From: an uncultured Bacteroides sp.
GTDB lineage: Bacteria; Bacteroidota; Bacteroidia; Bacteroidales; Bacteroidaceae
Length of the DNA stretch: 64,000 bases
Reading direction: 5' to 3'
Assembly (NCBI GenBank): GCA_949285025.1
Contig: CASDXG010000108.1
Coordinates: forward strand, 41,590-105,589
In this document: in pieces, positions 42,974 through 52,253 of the stretch
How positions within the stretch are numbered: the first letter of the stretch is position 1
How the letters are laid out: the number at the start of each line of letters is the position of its first letter
Position numbers and translations under genes: made by a program
The notes under the pieces: model-generated
What the model saw: the letters and a program-made list of their open reading frames with translations, nothing else
What the model was told of the DNA's origin: nothing
Database searches by the model: none

Positions 42974-45115
42974 ATGAAAGAATTTAGTAAAATGATAGCA
43001 AACCGGCTGTCACTACCGGTACATTACATAGAAAACGTACTTAATCTGCTCGGAAATGGCGCTACTATACCGTTCATCAGTCGGTATCGTAAAGAAGCAA
43101 CGGGCTGTATGAATGAAGTCCAAATAGAAGAAATTCAGAATCTATATGAAAGACTTACTGAATTGAACAAGCGAAAGGAGGCTATTCTTTCCACCATAGA
43201 AGCACAAGGCAAGCTAACCGATGAACTGAAAACGCGCATTGAATCTTGCTGGAACAGCACCGAATTGGAAGATATTTATCTGCCTTATAGACCCAAACGA
43301 CAAACACGTGCCGAATCAGCACGGCAAAAAGGTCTCGAACCTTTGGCTGCTTTATTAATGGCACAGCGGGAATATAATCTGATGAAACGCGTGTCTGAAT
43401 TTGTCAAAGGAGATGTCGCCAATGCAGAAGAAGCCCTGAAAGGAGCAAAAGACATCATAGCCGAACAATTAAGTGAAGACGAACAATGCAGAAACATTGT
43501 ACGGAATGCGTTTTCCAGACAGGCCGTTATTTCCTCAAAAGTCATAAAAGGAAAAGAGACTGAAGAAGGCGCTTTAAAATACCACGATTACTTTAACTTC
43601 AGCGAACCGCTCAAACGATGTTCTTCACATCGGCTTTTAGCCATAAGACGCGGCGAAAAGGAAGGGTATCTTAGGGTCTCCATCGCTCCGTCAGATGAAA
43701 GTTTTTGTATCGAACGCTTAAGACATCGTTACATTCGCAGTACCGGTCTATGCTCGGATCACGTCTCCGATGCCATAAATGATGCCTATAAAAGGCTCTT
43801 AAAACCAGCAATAGAAACCGAATTTGCCGCTTCAAGCAAAGCCAAAGCCGATGAAGAAGCCATACGAGTATTCACCAACAATTTAAAACAATTATTGCTT
43901 GCACCTCCTTTAGGACAGAGAAAAGTATTAGCAATCGATCCCGGATTCCGCACAGGCTGCAAAATAGTATGCCTCGATGAGCAAGGAAATCTAAAGCATA
44001 CAGAAACAATCTATCCACACCCTCCGCGCTCGGAATATAAACAAGCCGGAAACAAATTAGTAAAGTTGGTGGAACAGTACCGGATAGAAGCCATAGCCAT
44101 CGGCAATGGGACTGCCGGCAGGGAAACCGAAAAACTGGTATCTTCCTTACGCTACAACCGGGAATTACAAATCTTTGTAGTAAGTGAGGACGGAGCTTCT
44201 ATCTATTCTGCATCAAAAATCGCCCGTGATGAATTCCCTGACTACGATGTAACAGTCAGAGGTGCCGTATCCATCGGACGATGTTTAATGGACCCTCTTG
44301 CTGAACTCGTCAAAATTGAAGCAAAATCTATTGGCGTCGGACAATATCAGCACGACGTAGATCAAACGAAATTAAAAGCATCGCTCGACAGAACTGTTGA
44401 AAGCTGCGTAAACAGTGTCGGAGTCAATATTAATACGGCAAGCAGGCACCTGCTCACTTATGTATCGGGACTTGGTGCCACATTGGCGCAAAACATCATC
44501 GATTATCGGACGGAACATGGTCAGTTCCGCTCAAGAAAAGAACTGATGAATGTCCCCCGCATGGGAAGCAAAACCTTTGAGCAATGTGCCGGATTTCTAC
44601 GTATTCCATCATCAGACAACCCTTTAGACAATTCTTCCGTACATCCGGAAAGATATTCGCTGGTAGAACGTATGGCGAAGGACTTGAACTGTTCCGTAAA
44701 AGACCTCATCAAACAAAAGGATTTACGCAGCAAAATAAAAATAGAAAATTATACAGACGAAAATGTAGGTCTGCCGACTTTAAATGATATACTGAAAGAA
44801 TTAGACAAACCGGGAAGAGATCCACGCCAGCAAATCGAATACTTTGAATTCTCCAAAGACATCCATTCCATAGACGATTTACAAGAAGGAATGGAACTTC
44901 CGGGAATTATTACAAATATAACGAACTTCGGCTGCTTTGTCGACATTGGCATTAAAGAAAACGGACTGGTTCACATATCTGAAATAACGGATAAATATAT
45001 AGACAACCTTTCTGATATCATTAAAATACATCAACACGTACACGTAAAAATATTATCCGTAGACAAAACAAGAAAACGAATCCAACTCTCCATGAAAGGG
45101 CTTTCTTCACACTAA
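42974..45115 (+). CDS. tex: Tex-family RNA-binding transcription accessory protein
   Basis: 713 residues, the usual length. N-terminal helical domain (LLGNGATIPFISRYRKEATGCMNEVQIEEI), a YqgF/RNase H-like domain with VLAIDPGFRTGCKIVCLDEQG (about 315), a helix-hairpin-helix region (NINTASRHLLTYVSGLGATLAQNIIDYR; RKELMNVPRMGSKTFEQCAGFLRI), and a C-terminal S1 domain (about 640-710: GMELPGIITNITNFGCFVDIGIKENGLVHISEI). Nucleic-acid-binding protein affecting transcription; mechanism is not settled for the family. Monocistronic. Confidence 0.95.
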   Translation: MKEFSKMIANRLSLPVHYIENVLNLLGNGATIPFISRYRKEATGCMNEVQIEEIQNLYERLTELNKRKEAILSTIEAQGKLTDELKTRIESCWNSTELEDIYLPYRPKRQTRAESARQKGLEPLAALLMAQREYNLMKRVSEFVKGDVANAEEALKGAKDIIAEQLSEDEQCRNIVRNAFSRQAVISSKVIKGKETEEGALKYHDYFNFSEPLKRCSSHRLLAIRRGEKEGYLRVSIAPSDESFCIERLRHRYIRSTGLCSDHVSDAINDAYKRLLKPAIETEFAASSKAKADEEAIRVFTNNLKQLLLAPPLGQRKVLAIDPGFRTGCKIVCLDEQGNLKHTETIYPHPPRSEYKQAGNKLVKLVEQYRIEAIAIGNGTAGRETEKLVSSLRYNRELQIFVVSEDGASIYSASKIARDEFPDYDVTVRGAVSIGRCLMDPLAELVKIEAKSIGVGQYQHDVDQTKLKASLDRTVESCVNSVGVNINTASRHLLTYVSGLGATLAQNIIDYRTEHGQFRSRKELMNVPRMGSKTFEQCAGFLRIPSSDNPLDNSSVHPERYSLVERMAKDLNCSVKDLIKQKDLRSKIKIENYTDENVGLPTLNDILKELDKPGRDPRQQIEYFEFSKDIHSIDDLQEGMELPGIITNITNFGCFVDIGIKENGLVHISEITDKYIDNLSDIIKIHQHVHVKILSVDKTRKRIQLSMKGLSSH

Positions 45116-45175
45116 AAACGCCATATAGCGATAAAATATTCCGGGAAAAATTATCCGAAAGCTGGGTTTACATAT

Positions 45176-45224
45176 CAAAAAAAATCCGACAAAAAGGAGA
45201 AAACATCCTTTCCTTTTTGTCGGA
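45176..45224 (-). terminator. Terminator of the dedA-DUF47-PiT unit
   Basis: TCCGACAAAAAGGA (45185-45198) and TCCTTTTTGTCGGA (45211-45224) make a perfect 14-bp stem with a 12-base loop. On the minus strand it is followed by eight T. Confidence 0.85.
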
Positions 45225-45259
45225 ATAAACCTGAAACTTTATGATATTACAATAATTCT

Positions 45260-46276
45260 TTATACAAACAGCATCACTATAAAATAAATCAACGCTGCCA
45301 AAAGTGCACTCACCGGAATTGTCAGTATCCACGCTGTAAGCAAACTTTTTGTAATCCCCCAACGAACAGCTGAAAGACGTTTTGTTGCCCCGACACCGAT
45401 AATCGCACCGGCGATAGTATGCGTCGTGCTAACAGGAATCTTCAAAAACTCTGTCAGATACAAAGTAAAAGCACCGGCAGTTTCGGCTACCACACCTTCT
45501 AGTGGGGTCACTCGAGTAATTTTACTACCCATTGTCTTGACAATCTTCCATCCACCCGACATGGTTCCGAGAGAAATCGCCGTAAAACAAGCAAAAGCAA
45601 CCCAGTCCGGTAAATCAGAGATGTCATTTATTCCCATGCCAATTCCCTCCGAATGAGCAGCAATCATGGCAGCAGCAATAATACCCATGACTTTCTGTGA
45701 ATCATTCAAACCGTGTCCGATACTGAACAAAGCGGAAGAAACCAATTGCAACTTCTTGAACCATACTTCGGCTGAATGCGGCCTTACCTTACGACAAAGA
45801 TTCAACACAAGTAATGTAAACCCGAAAGCCACAATCATACCAATAAGCGGAGCAAGAAAAATGAAAAGAACTATTTTCAGAATAATAGCCGCCTGAATGG
45901 CACCAAAACCGTTTGCCATAATTGCAGCTCCGGCAAAACCGCCAATAAGTGTATGAGAAGATGAAGACGGTATGCCCTTCCACCAAGTAAGCAAATTCCA
46001 AATGATAGCGGCAATTACTCCAGCAAGAATAATAGGCAACGTAATATATTCTTCGAAAACAGTTTTCGATACAGTATTGGCAATACCGAAACCACCAATA
46101 ATGTACTTGGCGATAAAGAAAGCAACAAAGTTAAAGAGCGCAGCCCAAAGGACGGCCTGAAAAGGAGTCAACACTTTGGTTGAAACAATTGTTGCTATTG
46201 AATTGGCCGCATCGTGAAAACCATTAATATAATCGAAAGCAAGCGCAAGGATGATGATAACGATCAACAATTCCAT
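45260..46276 (-). CDS. PiT-family inorganic phosphate transporter
   Basis: 338 residues, about ten helices. Both signature repeats are present: FDYINGFHDAANSIATIVSTKVL near the N-terminus and VSTTHTIAGAIIGVGATKRL near the C-terminus, with SSSHTLIGGFAGAAI in the middle. A cation-coupled low-affinity phosphate carrier of the inner membrane. Twelve bases after the DUF47 gene, its usual partner. Confidence 0.95.
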   Translation of the reverse strand: MELLIVIIILALAFDYINGFHDAANSIATIVSTKVLTPFQAVLWAALFNFVAFFIAKYIIGGFGIANTVSKTVFEEYITLPIILAGVIAAIIWNLLTWWKGIPSSSSHTLIGGFAGAAIMANGFGAIQAAIILKIVLFIFLAPLIGMIVAFGFTLLVLNLCRKVRPHSAEVWFKKLQLVSSALFSIGHGLNDSQKVMGIIAAAMIAAHSEGIGMGINDISDLPDWVAFACFTAISLGTMSGGWKIVKTMGSKITRVTPLEGVVAETAGAFTLYLTEFLKIPVSTTHTIAGAIIGVGATKRLSAVRWGITKSLLTAWILTIPVSALLAALIYFIVMLFV

Positions 46277-46288
46277 AATTCACGGTTT

Positions 46289-46936
46289 TCAGGCGTATTT
46301 TACAATCAGATTTTTCAGAATTTTCCCTACATGCTCAGCAGCGTCCGTCGCTTTCTCAAGTTCCTGCATGATTTCTTTAATCTTAATGAGCTCAATACAG
46401 TCTTTTTCATTGCTGAAAAGTTGCGTGATAAACAACTCGTATACATCATCTGCATGGTTTTCTATATCGTGCAGTTTCACACAACAGTCGCTCAAAGCTG
46501 AAGGATTTTTTGTAAATGTTTCCAGTTCATCCATCGCCTTGCAGATAAGATCTGCTCCTTGTTGTATCAAAGAAGCAAGTTCCTTTCCACTATCTCCTAT
46601 CACACGCGGATTATAAATTGCAATACGCTTTGCGGCACTGTTTATCCCATCAGTTACGTCATCAATCGAAAATGCGAGGTCATGAATATCCTCACGATCA
46701 AAGGGAGTAATAAAAGTCTTACCAAGTTCATTAAAAATGCGGTTGGTTATCTGATCACCTTCACGCTCCACATCTTTTATTTTCCGATAATAATCCAAGC
46801 GTTCTTCCGATGCATTATGTCCTAAACTCTCAGTCAATAACAGAGAAGCTGATGCTACGGTCTGAGACAACTGCTTCAACATTGGGAAAAATTTTGTTTC
46901 TTTAGGAGCGAAACGACTCAATAACGAATTTTTCAT
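46289..46936 (-). CDS. DUF47 (PhoU-like) phosphate-transport regulator
   Basis: 215 residues, mostly helical, with YYRKIKDVEREGDQITNRIFNELGKTFITPFDREDIHDLAFSIDDVTDGINSAAKRI, the core of the DUF47/PhoU-like family that binds metals through E/D-rich helices and typically accompanies PiT transporters. Only the first part of that block is quoted by others as YkaA/UPF0111 type. Located 20 bases after dedA. Confidence 0.93.
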   Translation of the reverse strand: MKNSLLSRFAPKETKFFPMLKQLSQTVASASLLLTESLGHNASEERLDYYRKIKDVEREGDQITNRIFNELGKTFITPFDREDIHDLAFSIDDVTDGINSAAKRIAIYNPRVIGDSGKELASLIQQGADLICKAMDELETFTKNPSALSDCCVKLHDIENHADDVYELFITQLFSNEKDCIELIKIKEIMQELEKATDAAEHVGKILKNLIVKYA

Positions 46937-46956
46937 AAAGAAAGAATATAAAATAT

Positions 46957-47592
46957 TTATTTCTGAATTTTCACACGCACAACTTCAATTATTGCCGGAA
47001 GCAAAGAGAGTATGACAATCGCCAACAAGAACAATTTCAGATGTTCCTGCACAATGGGCAAATCTCCAAAGAAATAACCCAGCAAACAAAACAACATAAC
47101 CCACAATGCACCCCCCAATACGTTATACAGCATAAAGTAATAATAATGCATTTTCCCCATTCCTGCCACAAACGGAGCAAATGTTCTTACTATGGGTACA
47201 AAGCGGGCTATGATAATGGTTTTTCCGCCATATTTCCGGAAAAAGGCATGCGTTTTCTCCAAATACTCCTGCTTAAATACTTTGGAATGAGGATTGGCAA
47301 ACAGTTTTTTCCCGAAGAAATGACCAATCATGTAATTACAAGAATCGCCTAGAAAAGCAGCTACGAACAAGACCAAAAGCAGCATTTCAATCTGCAATGG
47401 CATTCCAGGCAAGGCCGTAATGGCACCCGCCACAAAAAGCAACGAGTCACCCGGTAAAAAAGGCGTAACAACCAAGCCTGTTTCGCAGAAAATTATCAGA
47501 AATAAAATTGCATAAGTCCACAGATGATAATCCTGCACAATGTCTATCATGTGCTGATCAATATGCAAAATAAAATCGATAAAAAAGTCCAT
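46957..47592 (-). CDS. DedA-family membrane protein
   Basis: 211 residues with about five membrane segments. Family motifs: [41 protein letters not shown] and [20 protein letters not shown]. DedA proteins are thought to flip lipids such as undecaprenyl phosphate (or phosphatidylethanolamine) across the inner membrane. Followed closely by DUF47 and PiT genes, which suggests a phosphate or phospholipid theme. Confidence 0.94.
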   Translation of the reverse strand: MDFFIDFILHIDQHMIDIVQDYHLWTYAILFLIIFCETGLVVTPFLPGDSLLFVAGAITALPGMPLQIEMLLLVLFVAAFLGDSCNYMIGHFFGKKLFANPHSKVFKQEYLEKTHAFFRKYGGKTIIIARFVPIVRTFAPFVAGMGKMHYYYFMLYNVLGGALWVMLFCLLGYFFGDLPIVQEHLKLFLLAIVILSLLPAIIEVVRVKIQK

Positions 47593-47664
47593 TAAAAACC
47601 TTGTTAATTACACGACATAAGATTATTTCATGAAAAACATCTGCATGCAATCAGATCAAGATAA

Positions 47665-49128
47665 TCAGTTTGCCTTTTGAGCAGCAGCTTTTTTCATACT
47701 ATTTAATCCCTCTAATGCTTGTTTAGCCGTTGCATTTTCAGGATCCAATACTAGTATCTTATCCCAATAAATCTTAGACTGATCGTAATCCTTCTGCAGG
47801 AAATAATAATATCCCAAATAACTTTGACATTCTATCATAATGGATTTTGAAGAATTTGGGTTCTTCTCCAAAATAGCTAAAGCCGATTCATAATAAGGTT
47901 TAGCCAGACCGTCTACAGTTTCCGGATCGGCCATCGCATTTGTACGGGCTCTCCAGAAATATCCCAAATAGTTATCAGGAACACGTTGAGAAACTTCAGC
48001 AAAAACTTCATCGGCTTTTGTCAAATACGCCTTCTTATTTTCTTCTGTCTGTTCTGTCATTCCTGCCGCCATATAGTTTAATCTTCCAAGCAGGAACAAA
48101 TCGCTGATTTCAGCTTTATCGCCAACAGCATCTAAATATATCTGATACAGACGTATTGCTTCCGGATAATTTTGCAGAGATTCATAAGCTTCTGAAGCTT
48201 CTTTTGCCACTTCCGGATGTTCCTTTTTCGCGTCCAGTTCAAGTGCCTTATTGAAACTTTCCATTGCCTTGTCCGTCTGTTTATCAGCCAAATACAAGCG
48301 TCCCCGATACAAATAATCCAGATAAACATAATCAGGATTGGTCGGATCTTGGAAAAAAGCATCTGCTGCCGCCAAACCATCTTTATAAGATTTCAGTTCA
48401 TACAGATCGTACATTTTCAAACGTTTCAACAAATGATTGTTGGCATCCTCTGCAAGTCCTTTCGCAGTCATATCCAAAGACTTCTGATAATCTTTATTTA
48501 AATAAAGCAACATGGAATATTGCATATAATCTTGCAGACCCGGCTTTCCTTGAGCCATGAAATCATCATAAGCCGACTTTGCCTGACTATAATTGCCCAT
48601 CGTGTAATAAACATTGGCCAATTCACGATCCACATCAATGTTTTCCGGGTGATTGGTCTTCAACCTTGTCAACATATCAATCGAAAGTTGCGGATTCACT
48701 CCGATATAAGCACGCGCATATTTATAATAAGCCTCGCTACAATCGGCATCAAACAATATAGCTTGCTCATAATAGCCGCACGCTTTACCTACATTTTTTC
48801 CGGCCAAAGCGACATCACCCATAAATAAATAAGCCTGAGAAGACTTAGAATCTACCTTCAATGCACGGTCTGCATAAGCTTGAGCTTCTGCAGGCATATC
48901 ATTCTCTAAATAAGCCTGTCCTATGGCGACCAATAAAGGTATGTTCTTTTTGTTCTTGCCTTTCAATAAACCGTCGAATTCTTTAGCGGCAGATTTCTCA
49001 TCGCTCTTTATCGTCTTCGCAATATTATCAACCCGTTGAGCCAATTCAGCATTCAACACATCTTGCGCAGACAAGGAAGCAGAAAATAACATGCAACAAC
49101 ATGCTACACATAAAAATCTCTTTTTCAT
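47665..49128 (-). CDS. Secreted TPR protein of the exbB-tonB operon
   Basis: 487 residues with a signal peptide (MKKRFLCVACCCMLFSASLSAQ, cleaved near 22). TPR units run through most of the protein (for example QAYLENDMPAEAQAYADRALKVD, YRGRLYLADKQTDKAMESFNKALELD, YYYFLQKDYDQSKIYWDKILVLDPENATAKQAL). Twenty bases after the PstS-like gene, so in the same transcription unit as the TonB motor. Periplasmic scaffold is the best guess. Confidence 0.87.
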   Translation of the reverse strand: MKKRFLCVACCCMLFSASLSAQDVLNAELAQRVDNIAKTIKSDEKSAAKEFDGLLKGKNKKNIPLLVAIGQAYLENDMPAEAQAYADRALKVDSKSSQAYLFMGDVALAGKNVGKACGYYEQAILFDADCSEAYYKYARAYIGVNPQLSIDMLTRLKTNHPENIDVDRELANVYYTMGNYSQAKSAYDDFMAQGKPGLQDYMQYSMLLYLNKDYQKSLDMTAKGLAEDANNHLLKRLKMYDLYELKSYKDGLAAADAFFQDPTNPDYVYLDYLYRGRLYLADKQTDKAMESFNKALELDAKKEHPEVAKEASEAYESLQNYPEAIRLYQIYLDAVGDKAEISDLFLLGRLNYMAAGMTEQTEENKKAYLTKADEVFAEVSQRVPDNYLGYFWRARTNAMADPETVDGLAKPYYESALAILEKNPNSSKSIMIECQSYLGYYYFLQKDYDQSKIYWDKILVLDPENATAKQALEGLNSMKKAAAQKAN

Positions 49129-49148
49129 TATCAGCTATTACTAAATCG

Positions 49149-50099
49149 TTAATATTCATCTTTTACATTTACCACACGAATAGGCTGTGTAGCCGGCACA
49201 AGTCCGGATTTAAGAATAATTCGTTGCCCTCTGTCTCCCGTAAGAAAAGTCATAAATCCCGTAGGGAGAGCTCCCTTCGGATCATTAATCAGAATAAAGA
49301 CATCGTGTGTTAATGGGTATTTCCCCAAAGCAAGATAAGCCTGATATGGCTTAAAAGTATTTTCGGATGTGACATTTTCCGCATCGCCGACAGCCATGAC
49401 CCTCACTCTTTCATTAAATGAAAGCCGTGTTGAATCGGCGGCATTTCCAATCCAATTCGCACCAATTATTCCAAGTGCATTGGGAGTCGAGGCTACATAA
49501 TCTATGACTTCCTCGTTTGTTTTCCGTGCTTTCAAAGACGGCGCCAATTGTTCACCCAAGCAAATCGAATCTATTGCATAATGAATCAATCCGGAATTGG
49601 GATTATCAAATACGGCTAATAAGTCCCCTAAGGCCGACTTCGGATTTAAATCTTTCCACGTTTTGATTTTTCCCGTAAGTATATCACGGAAATTATTGAC
49701 AGAAATCAACGAATCGGGATTACTTTTATTAATAATCAATGCGATTCCACTAACGGCCATCCGCACTGATTCCGGGAAAAATTTACGTGCATGAAAAGAA
49801 GATAATTCAGCTTCTGTCAAACGTCGATTGGCTATAACCATACGGACACTGTCTTTCAAAAACAGATTCATTGCCTCTACTTCACTGCAATAAATCGGAG
49901 TTATCAAAGCTTCCGGAGTCAAAGCATGATATACTTGCAACTCTTCTTCCACGATAGGCTTGAAAGACTCGTCTACAGCAATCTTTATTCTTCCGGAATA
50001 TAATGTCTCGTTATCTCCAGTCGTTCTCGTGTTTTTGCATGAGACCAACATCAACATGCACAAAAAGCTTACGAATAATCCTCTTTTCATACACATCAT
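49149..50099 (-). CDS. PstS-like phosphate-binding lipoprotein
   Basis: 316 residues from the first ATG at 50099, which has AAGGA five bases upstream; Met4 is an alternative. Lipoprotein signal with LVSCKN (Cys about 21). A PBP-like fold: IAVDESFKPIVEEELQVYHAL, NNFRDILTGKIKTWKDLNPKS, GIIGANWIG and FKPYQAYLALGKYPLTHDVFILIN resemble PstS. No pstC, pstA or pstB is adjacent. Placed between tonB and a TPR gene in the motor operon. Confidence 0.85.
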   Translation of the reverse strand: MMCMKRGLFVSFLCMLMLVSCKNTRTTGDNETLYSGRIKIAVDESFKPIVEEELQVYHALTPEALITPIYCSEVEAMNLFLKDSVRMVIANRRLTEAELSSFHARKFFPESVRMAVSGIALIINKSNPDSLISVNNFRDILTGKIKTWKDLNPKSALGDLLAVFDNPNSGLIHYAIDSICLGEQLAPSLKARKTNEEVIDYVASTPNALGIIGANWIGNAADSTRLSFNERVRVMAVGDAENVTSENTFKPYQAYLALGKYPLTHDVFILINDPKGALPTGFMTFLTGDRGQRIILKSGLVPATQPIRVVNVKDEY

Positions 50100-50111
50100 A
50101 CAAATCCTTTA

Positions 50112-50927
50112 TTATCGCAATTGGAATCTAATCGGACAAGTAAAGTATACAGGAACAGCCTTACCGTTCTGTTTTCCCGGTATAAACTGAGGCAGTGACT
50201 GCACTACGCGTATCGCTTCCTTATCGCAAGCGGGATCCAATGAACGAAGAACTTCCACATTTTCCACCTTTCCTTCTGGAGAAACGACAAATCGCAAAAC
50301 GACCATACCCTGCACGCCTGCTTCTTGGGCAACAACAGGATAAACCAGTTTACTTGAAATATATTCCAACAATGCAGCTTCTCCACCAGGGAACTGGGGC
50401 ATCTGTTCTACAACGGTATAAGGCTCTTGTTTTTCTTCCGGAGCTTTTGTAATGACTTCCTGAAGATCCGCAATATCCTTTCCGTTCAGTTCATCATTTC
50501 CTTTTACGTCAGCGATAGAAATCTGTACTTTTGTTTCAGTCAATTCATCCTGACTCTTCAATTCATCCTCGTCTTGAACTTCCTCATCTTTCTTAATGAC
50601 CGGAGGAGTAAACTTGATTGTACTCTTAAGAGCAGGAGGAGGAGCAATCGGATCGACTTTCTTTATAATATTTTCATCCTTTACTTCCGGTTCTTCCAAT
50701 ACGGATAACTGAGTAACCTCCACCATTTCTTCTTTCTTTTCCGGCAAAGCCATGCTAATCAAGCGAGGAAGAGTAAAACCGACAATTGCAACAACTGTCA
50801 CAATGATCAGAGCAGCAATCTGACGTCTGCCCAAATCCCGACGCATTTTATATGCGCCATAACTCTTATTCCTATCTTTGAAAATGAGTTCACACCACTC
50901 CAAAGATGTTAAATCAATTTTAGACAT
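50112..50927 (-). CDS. Energy transducer TonB
   Basis: 271 residues. A single N-terminal transmembrane helix (about 35-55), preceded by the cytosolic LEWCELIFKDRNKSYGAYKMRRD typical of Bacteroidota TonB; a Pro/Lys/Glu-rich periplasmic linker (about 80-175); and a C-terminal TonB domain (about 190-271: MPQFPGGEAALLEYISSKLVYPVVAQEAGVQGMVVLRFVV, ending CPIRFQLR). Transmits the motor's energy to outer-membrane receptors. Part of exbB-exbD-exbD-tonB. Confidence 0.94.
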   Translation of the reverse strand: MSKIDLTSLEWCELIFKDRNKSYGAYKMRRDLGRRQIAALIIVTVVAIVGFTLPRLISMALPEKKEEMVEVTQLSVLEEPEVKDENIIKKVDPIAPPPALKSTIKFTPPVIKKDEEVQDEDELKSQDELTETKVQISIADVKGNDELNGKDIADLQEVITKAPEEKQEPYTVVEQMPQFPGGEAALLEYISSKLVYPVVAQEAGVQGMVVLRFVVSPEGKVENVEVLRSLDPACDKEAIRVVQSLPQFIPGKQNGKAVPVYFTCPIRFQLR

Positions 50928-50952
50928 AGATACTTTTTAGGCGTTACACATT

Positions 50953-51603
50953 TCAACTTACCGTTTTCTTACTTAACTCACCTTGAGAAGTGTAATTATC
51001 AATCAAGAAAAGATCCCCTTCGGCAATATCGACAATGACATATTTTCCTATACTGCAAATTTGCATTTCGTCCAAAGCATCTATTAGATTTTTGTACGTA
51101 GATTTATCGGTTGCCTTAATAATTACAGTCGGCGTATTCTTACCTGACTTCACTTCCGAAATCTGCTTTTTGCATTCTTCTTCCGTAATCTCAAGATTTG
51201 CCTTCTTTTGTTTCAACTCACGAACCTTGTTTACTGCATCATAATTTTTGCGCAACAACAAAGCACGCAAGCCATCGGCATCGTAAGTTGTCTCTTTCAA
51301 TGACGAATAGTCCTTATAATTAGGCTCTCCTTCATAATAATATAATTTATCACCTTCACCCAACAGCAATGTCAAAGCCTGTGATGCTTTTACTTTATTC
51401 TGTTGTTCTTCAGTAATATCTTTATCATTAGAAGGCATACTAATCTCCATCGTTTGAGGCTTACTCAACGATGTACATAACATAAAGAAAGTAATTAAAA
51501 GCATATTCATATCCACCATCGGAGTAAAATCCACGCGGATATTCATTTTTTTCTGCTTACTCCCTTTCTTTTTATCTCCACCATTATCTTGTATTTCAGC
51601 CAT
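50953..51603 (-). CDS. ExbD/TolR-family motor protein (second copy)
   Basis: 216 residues. One transmembrane helix at about 28-46 with the proton-carrying Asp in RVDFTPMVDMNMLLITFFML. The periplasmic part is longer than E. coli ExbD (141 residues), with an extra charged insert (about 90-140) before TPTVIIKATDKSTYKNLIDALDEM. Located 12 bases after the other exbD gene. Confidence 0.93.
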   Translation of the reverse strand: MAEIQDNGGDKKKGSKQKKMNIRVDFTPMVDMNMLLITFFMLCTSLSKPQTMEISMPSNDKDITEEQQNKVKASQALTLLLGEGDKLYYYEGEPNYKDYSSLKETTYDADGLRALLLRKNYDAVNKVRELKQKKANLEITEEECKKQISEVKSGKNTPTVIIKATDKSTYKNLIDALDEMQICSIGKYVIVDIAEGDLFLIDNYTSQGELSKKTVS

Positions 51604-51614
51604 ATTCCTTCATT

Positions 51615-52220
51615 TTATTCTTCAGGAGCCGCCTTCAAAGAAGTAATCAAATTATATCGATTTTCTTTTAAGTCTTGAAGTGAGCTCATCACGTTTTTAA
51701 TTACTGCATACGGGGTACTCTGATCGGCCTTGATGGCAATACGCAAATCACGGTTGCTCTGTCGTGCATTACGCACCCATGATTTAAATTGATTATCAAC
51801 GCTATCACACGGAATACCTTGATCTTTCAAAATTTTATCCTGCTGTTCTGTCGAAAGAGCAAGGAAAGATTTCATATTCTGCATCGGCACACCGAATGTC
51901 TGAAACAAGGAAAACTTCTTAACCTCCTCCGGAGTAAATGTCAAACCATATTCATTTCCCATTGCTTGCAACGTGGCCGCCATATCTGTTTGCTTGTCAA
52001 GACTCATAAAAATCTTGCCGCTGGGATCGACCAAAATCGACAATATATCCGTTTCCGGTATCTTAATTTCAGAAACAGACGCCGGCGTAACAACCTGCAC
52101 AGGCTCTTTCTTTACGAAACTTGCCGTAAGCATAAAGAAAGTAAGCAGCAGCACCGTCACGTCACTCATTGCCGTCATGTCGATGAACATACTTTTTTTC
52201 TGTATCTTAGCCCGACTCAT
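51615..52220 (-). CDS. ExbD/TolR-family motor protein (first copy)
   Basis: 201 residues. Transmembrane helix at about 15-35 with the Asp in FIDMTAMSDVTVLLLTFFML. The periplasmic part contains a 50-residue insert (about 85-135) and ends in LRIAIKADQSTPYAVIKNVMSSLQDL. Different enough from the second copy that the two may form a mixed dimer in the ExbB pentamer. Confidence 0.93.
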   Translation of the reverse strand: MSRAKIQKKSMFIDMTAMSDVTVLLLTFFMLTASFVKKEPVQVVTPASVSEIKIPETDILSILVDPSGKIFMSLDKQTDMAATLQAMGNEYGLTFTPEEVKKFSLFQTFGVPMQNMKSFLALSTEQQDKILKDQGIPCDSVDNQFKSWVRNARQSNRDLRIAIKADQSTPYAVIKNVMSSLQDLKENRYNLITSLKAAPEE

Positions 52221-52253
52221 AATTGAGAAATTTAATTATGAAAGAATTATCTT

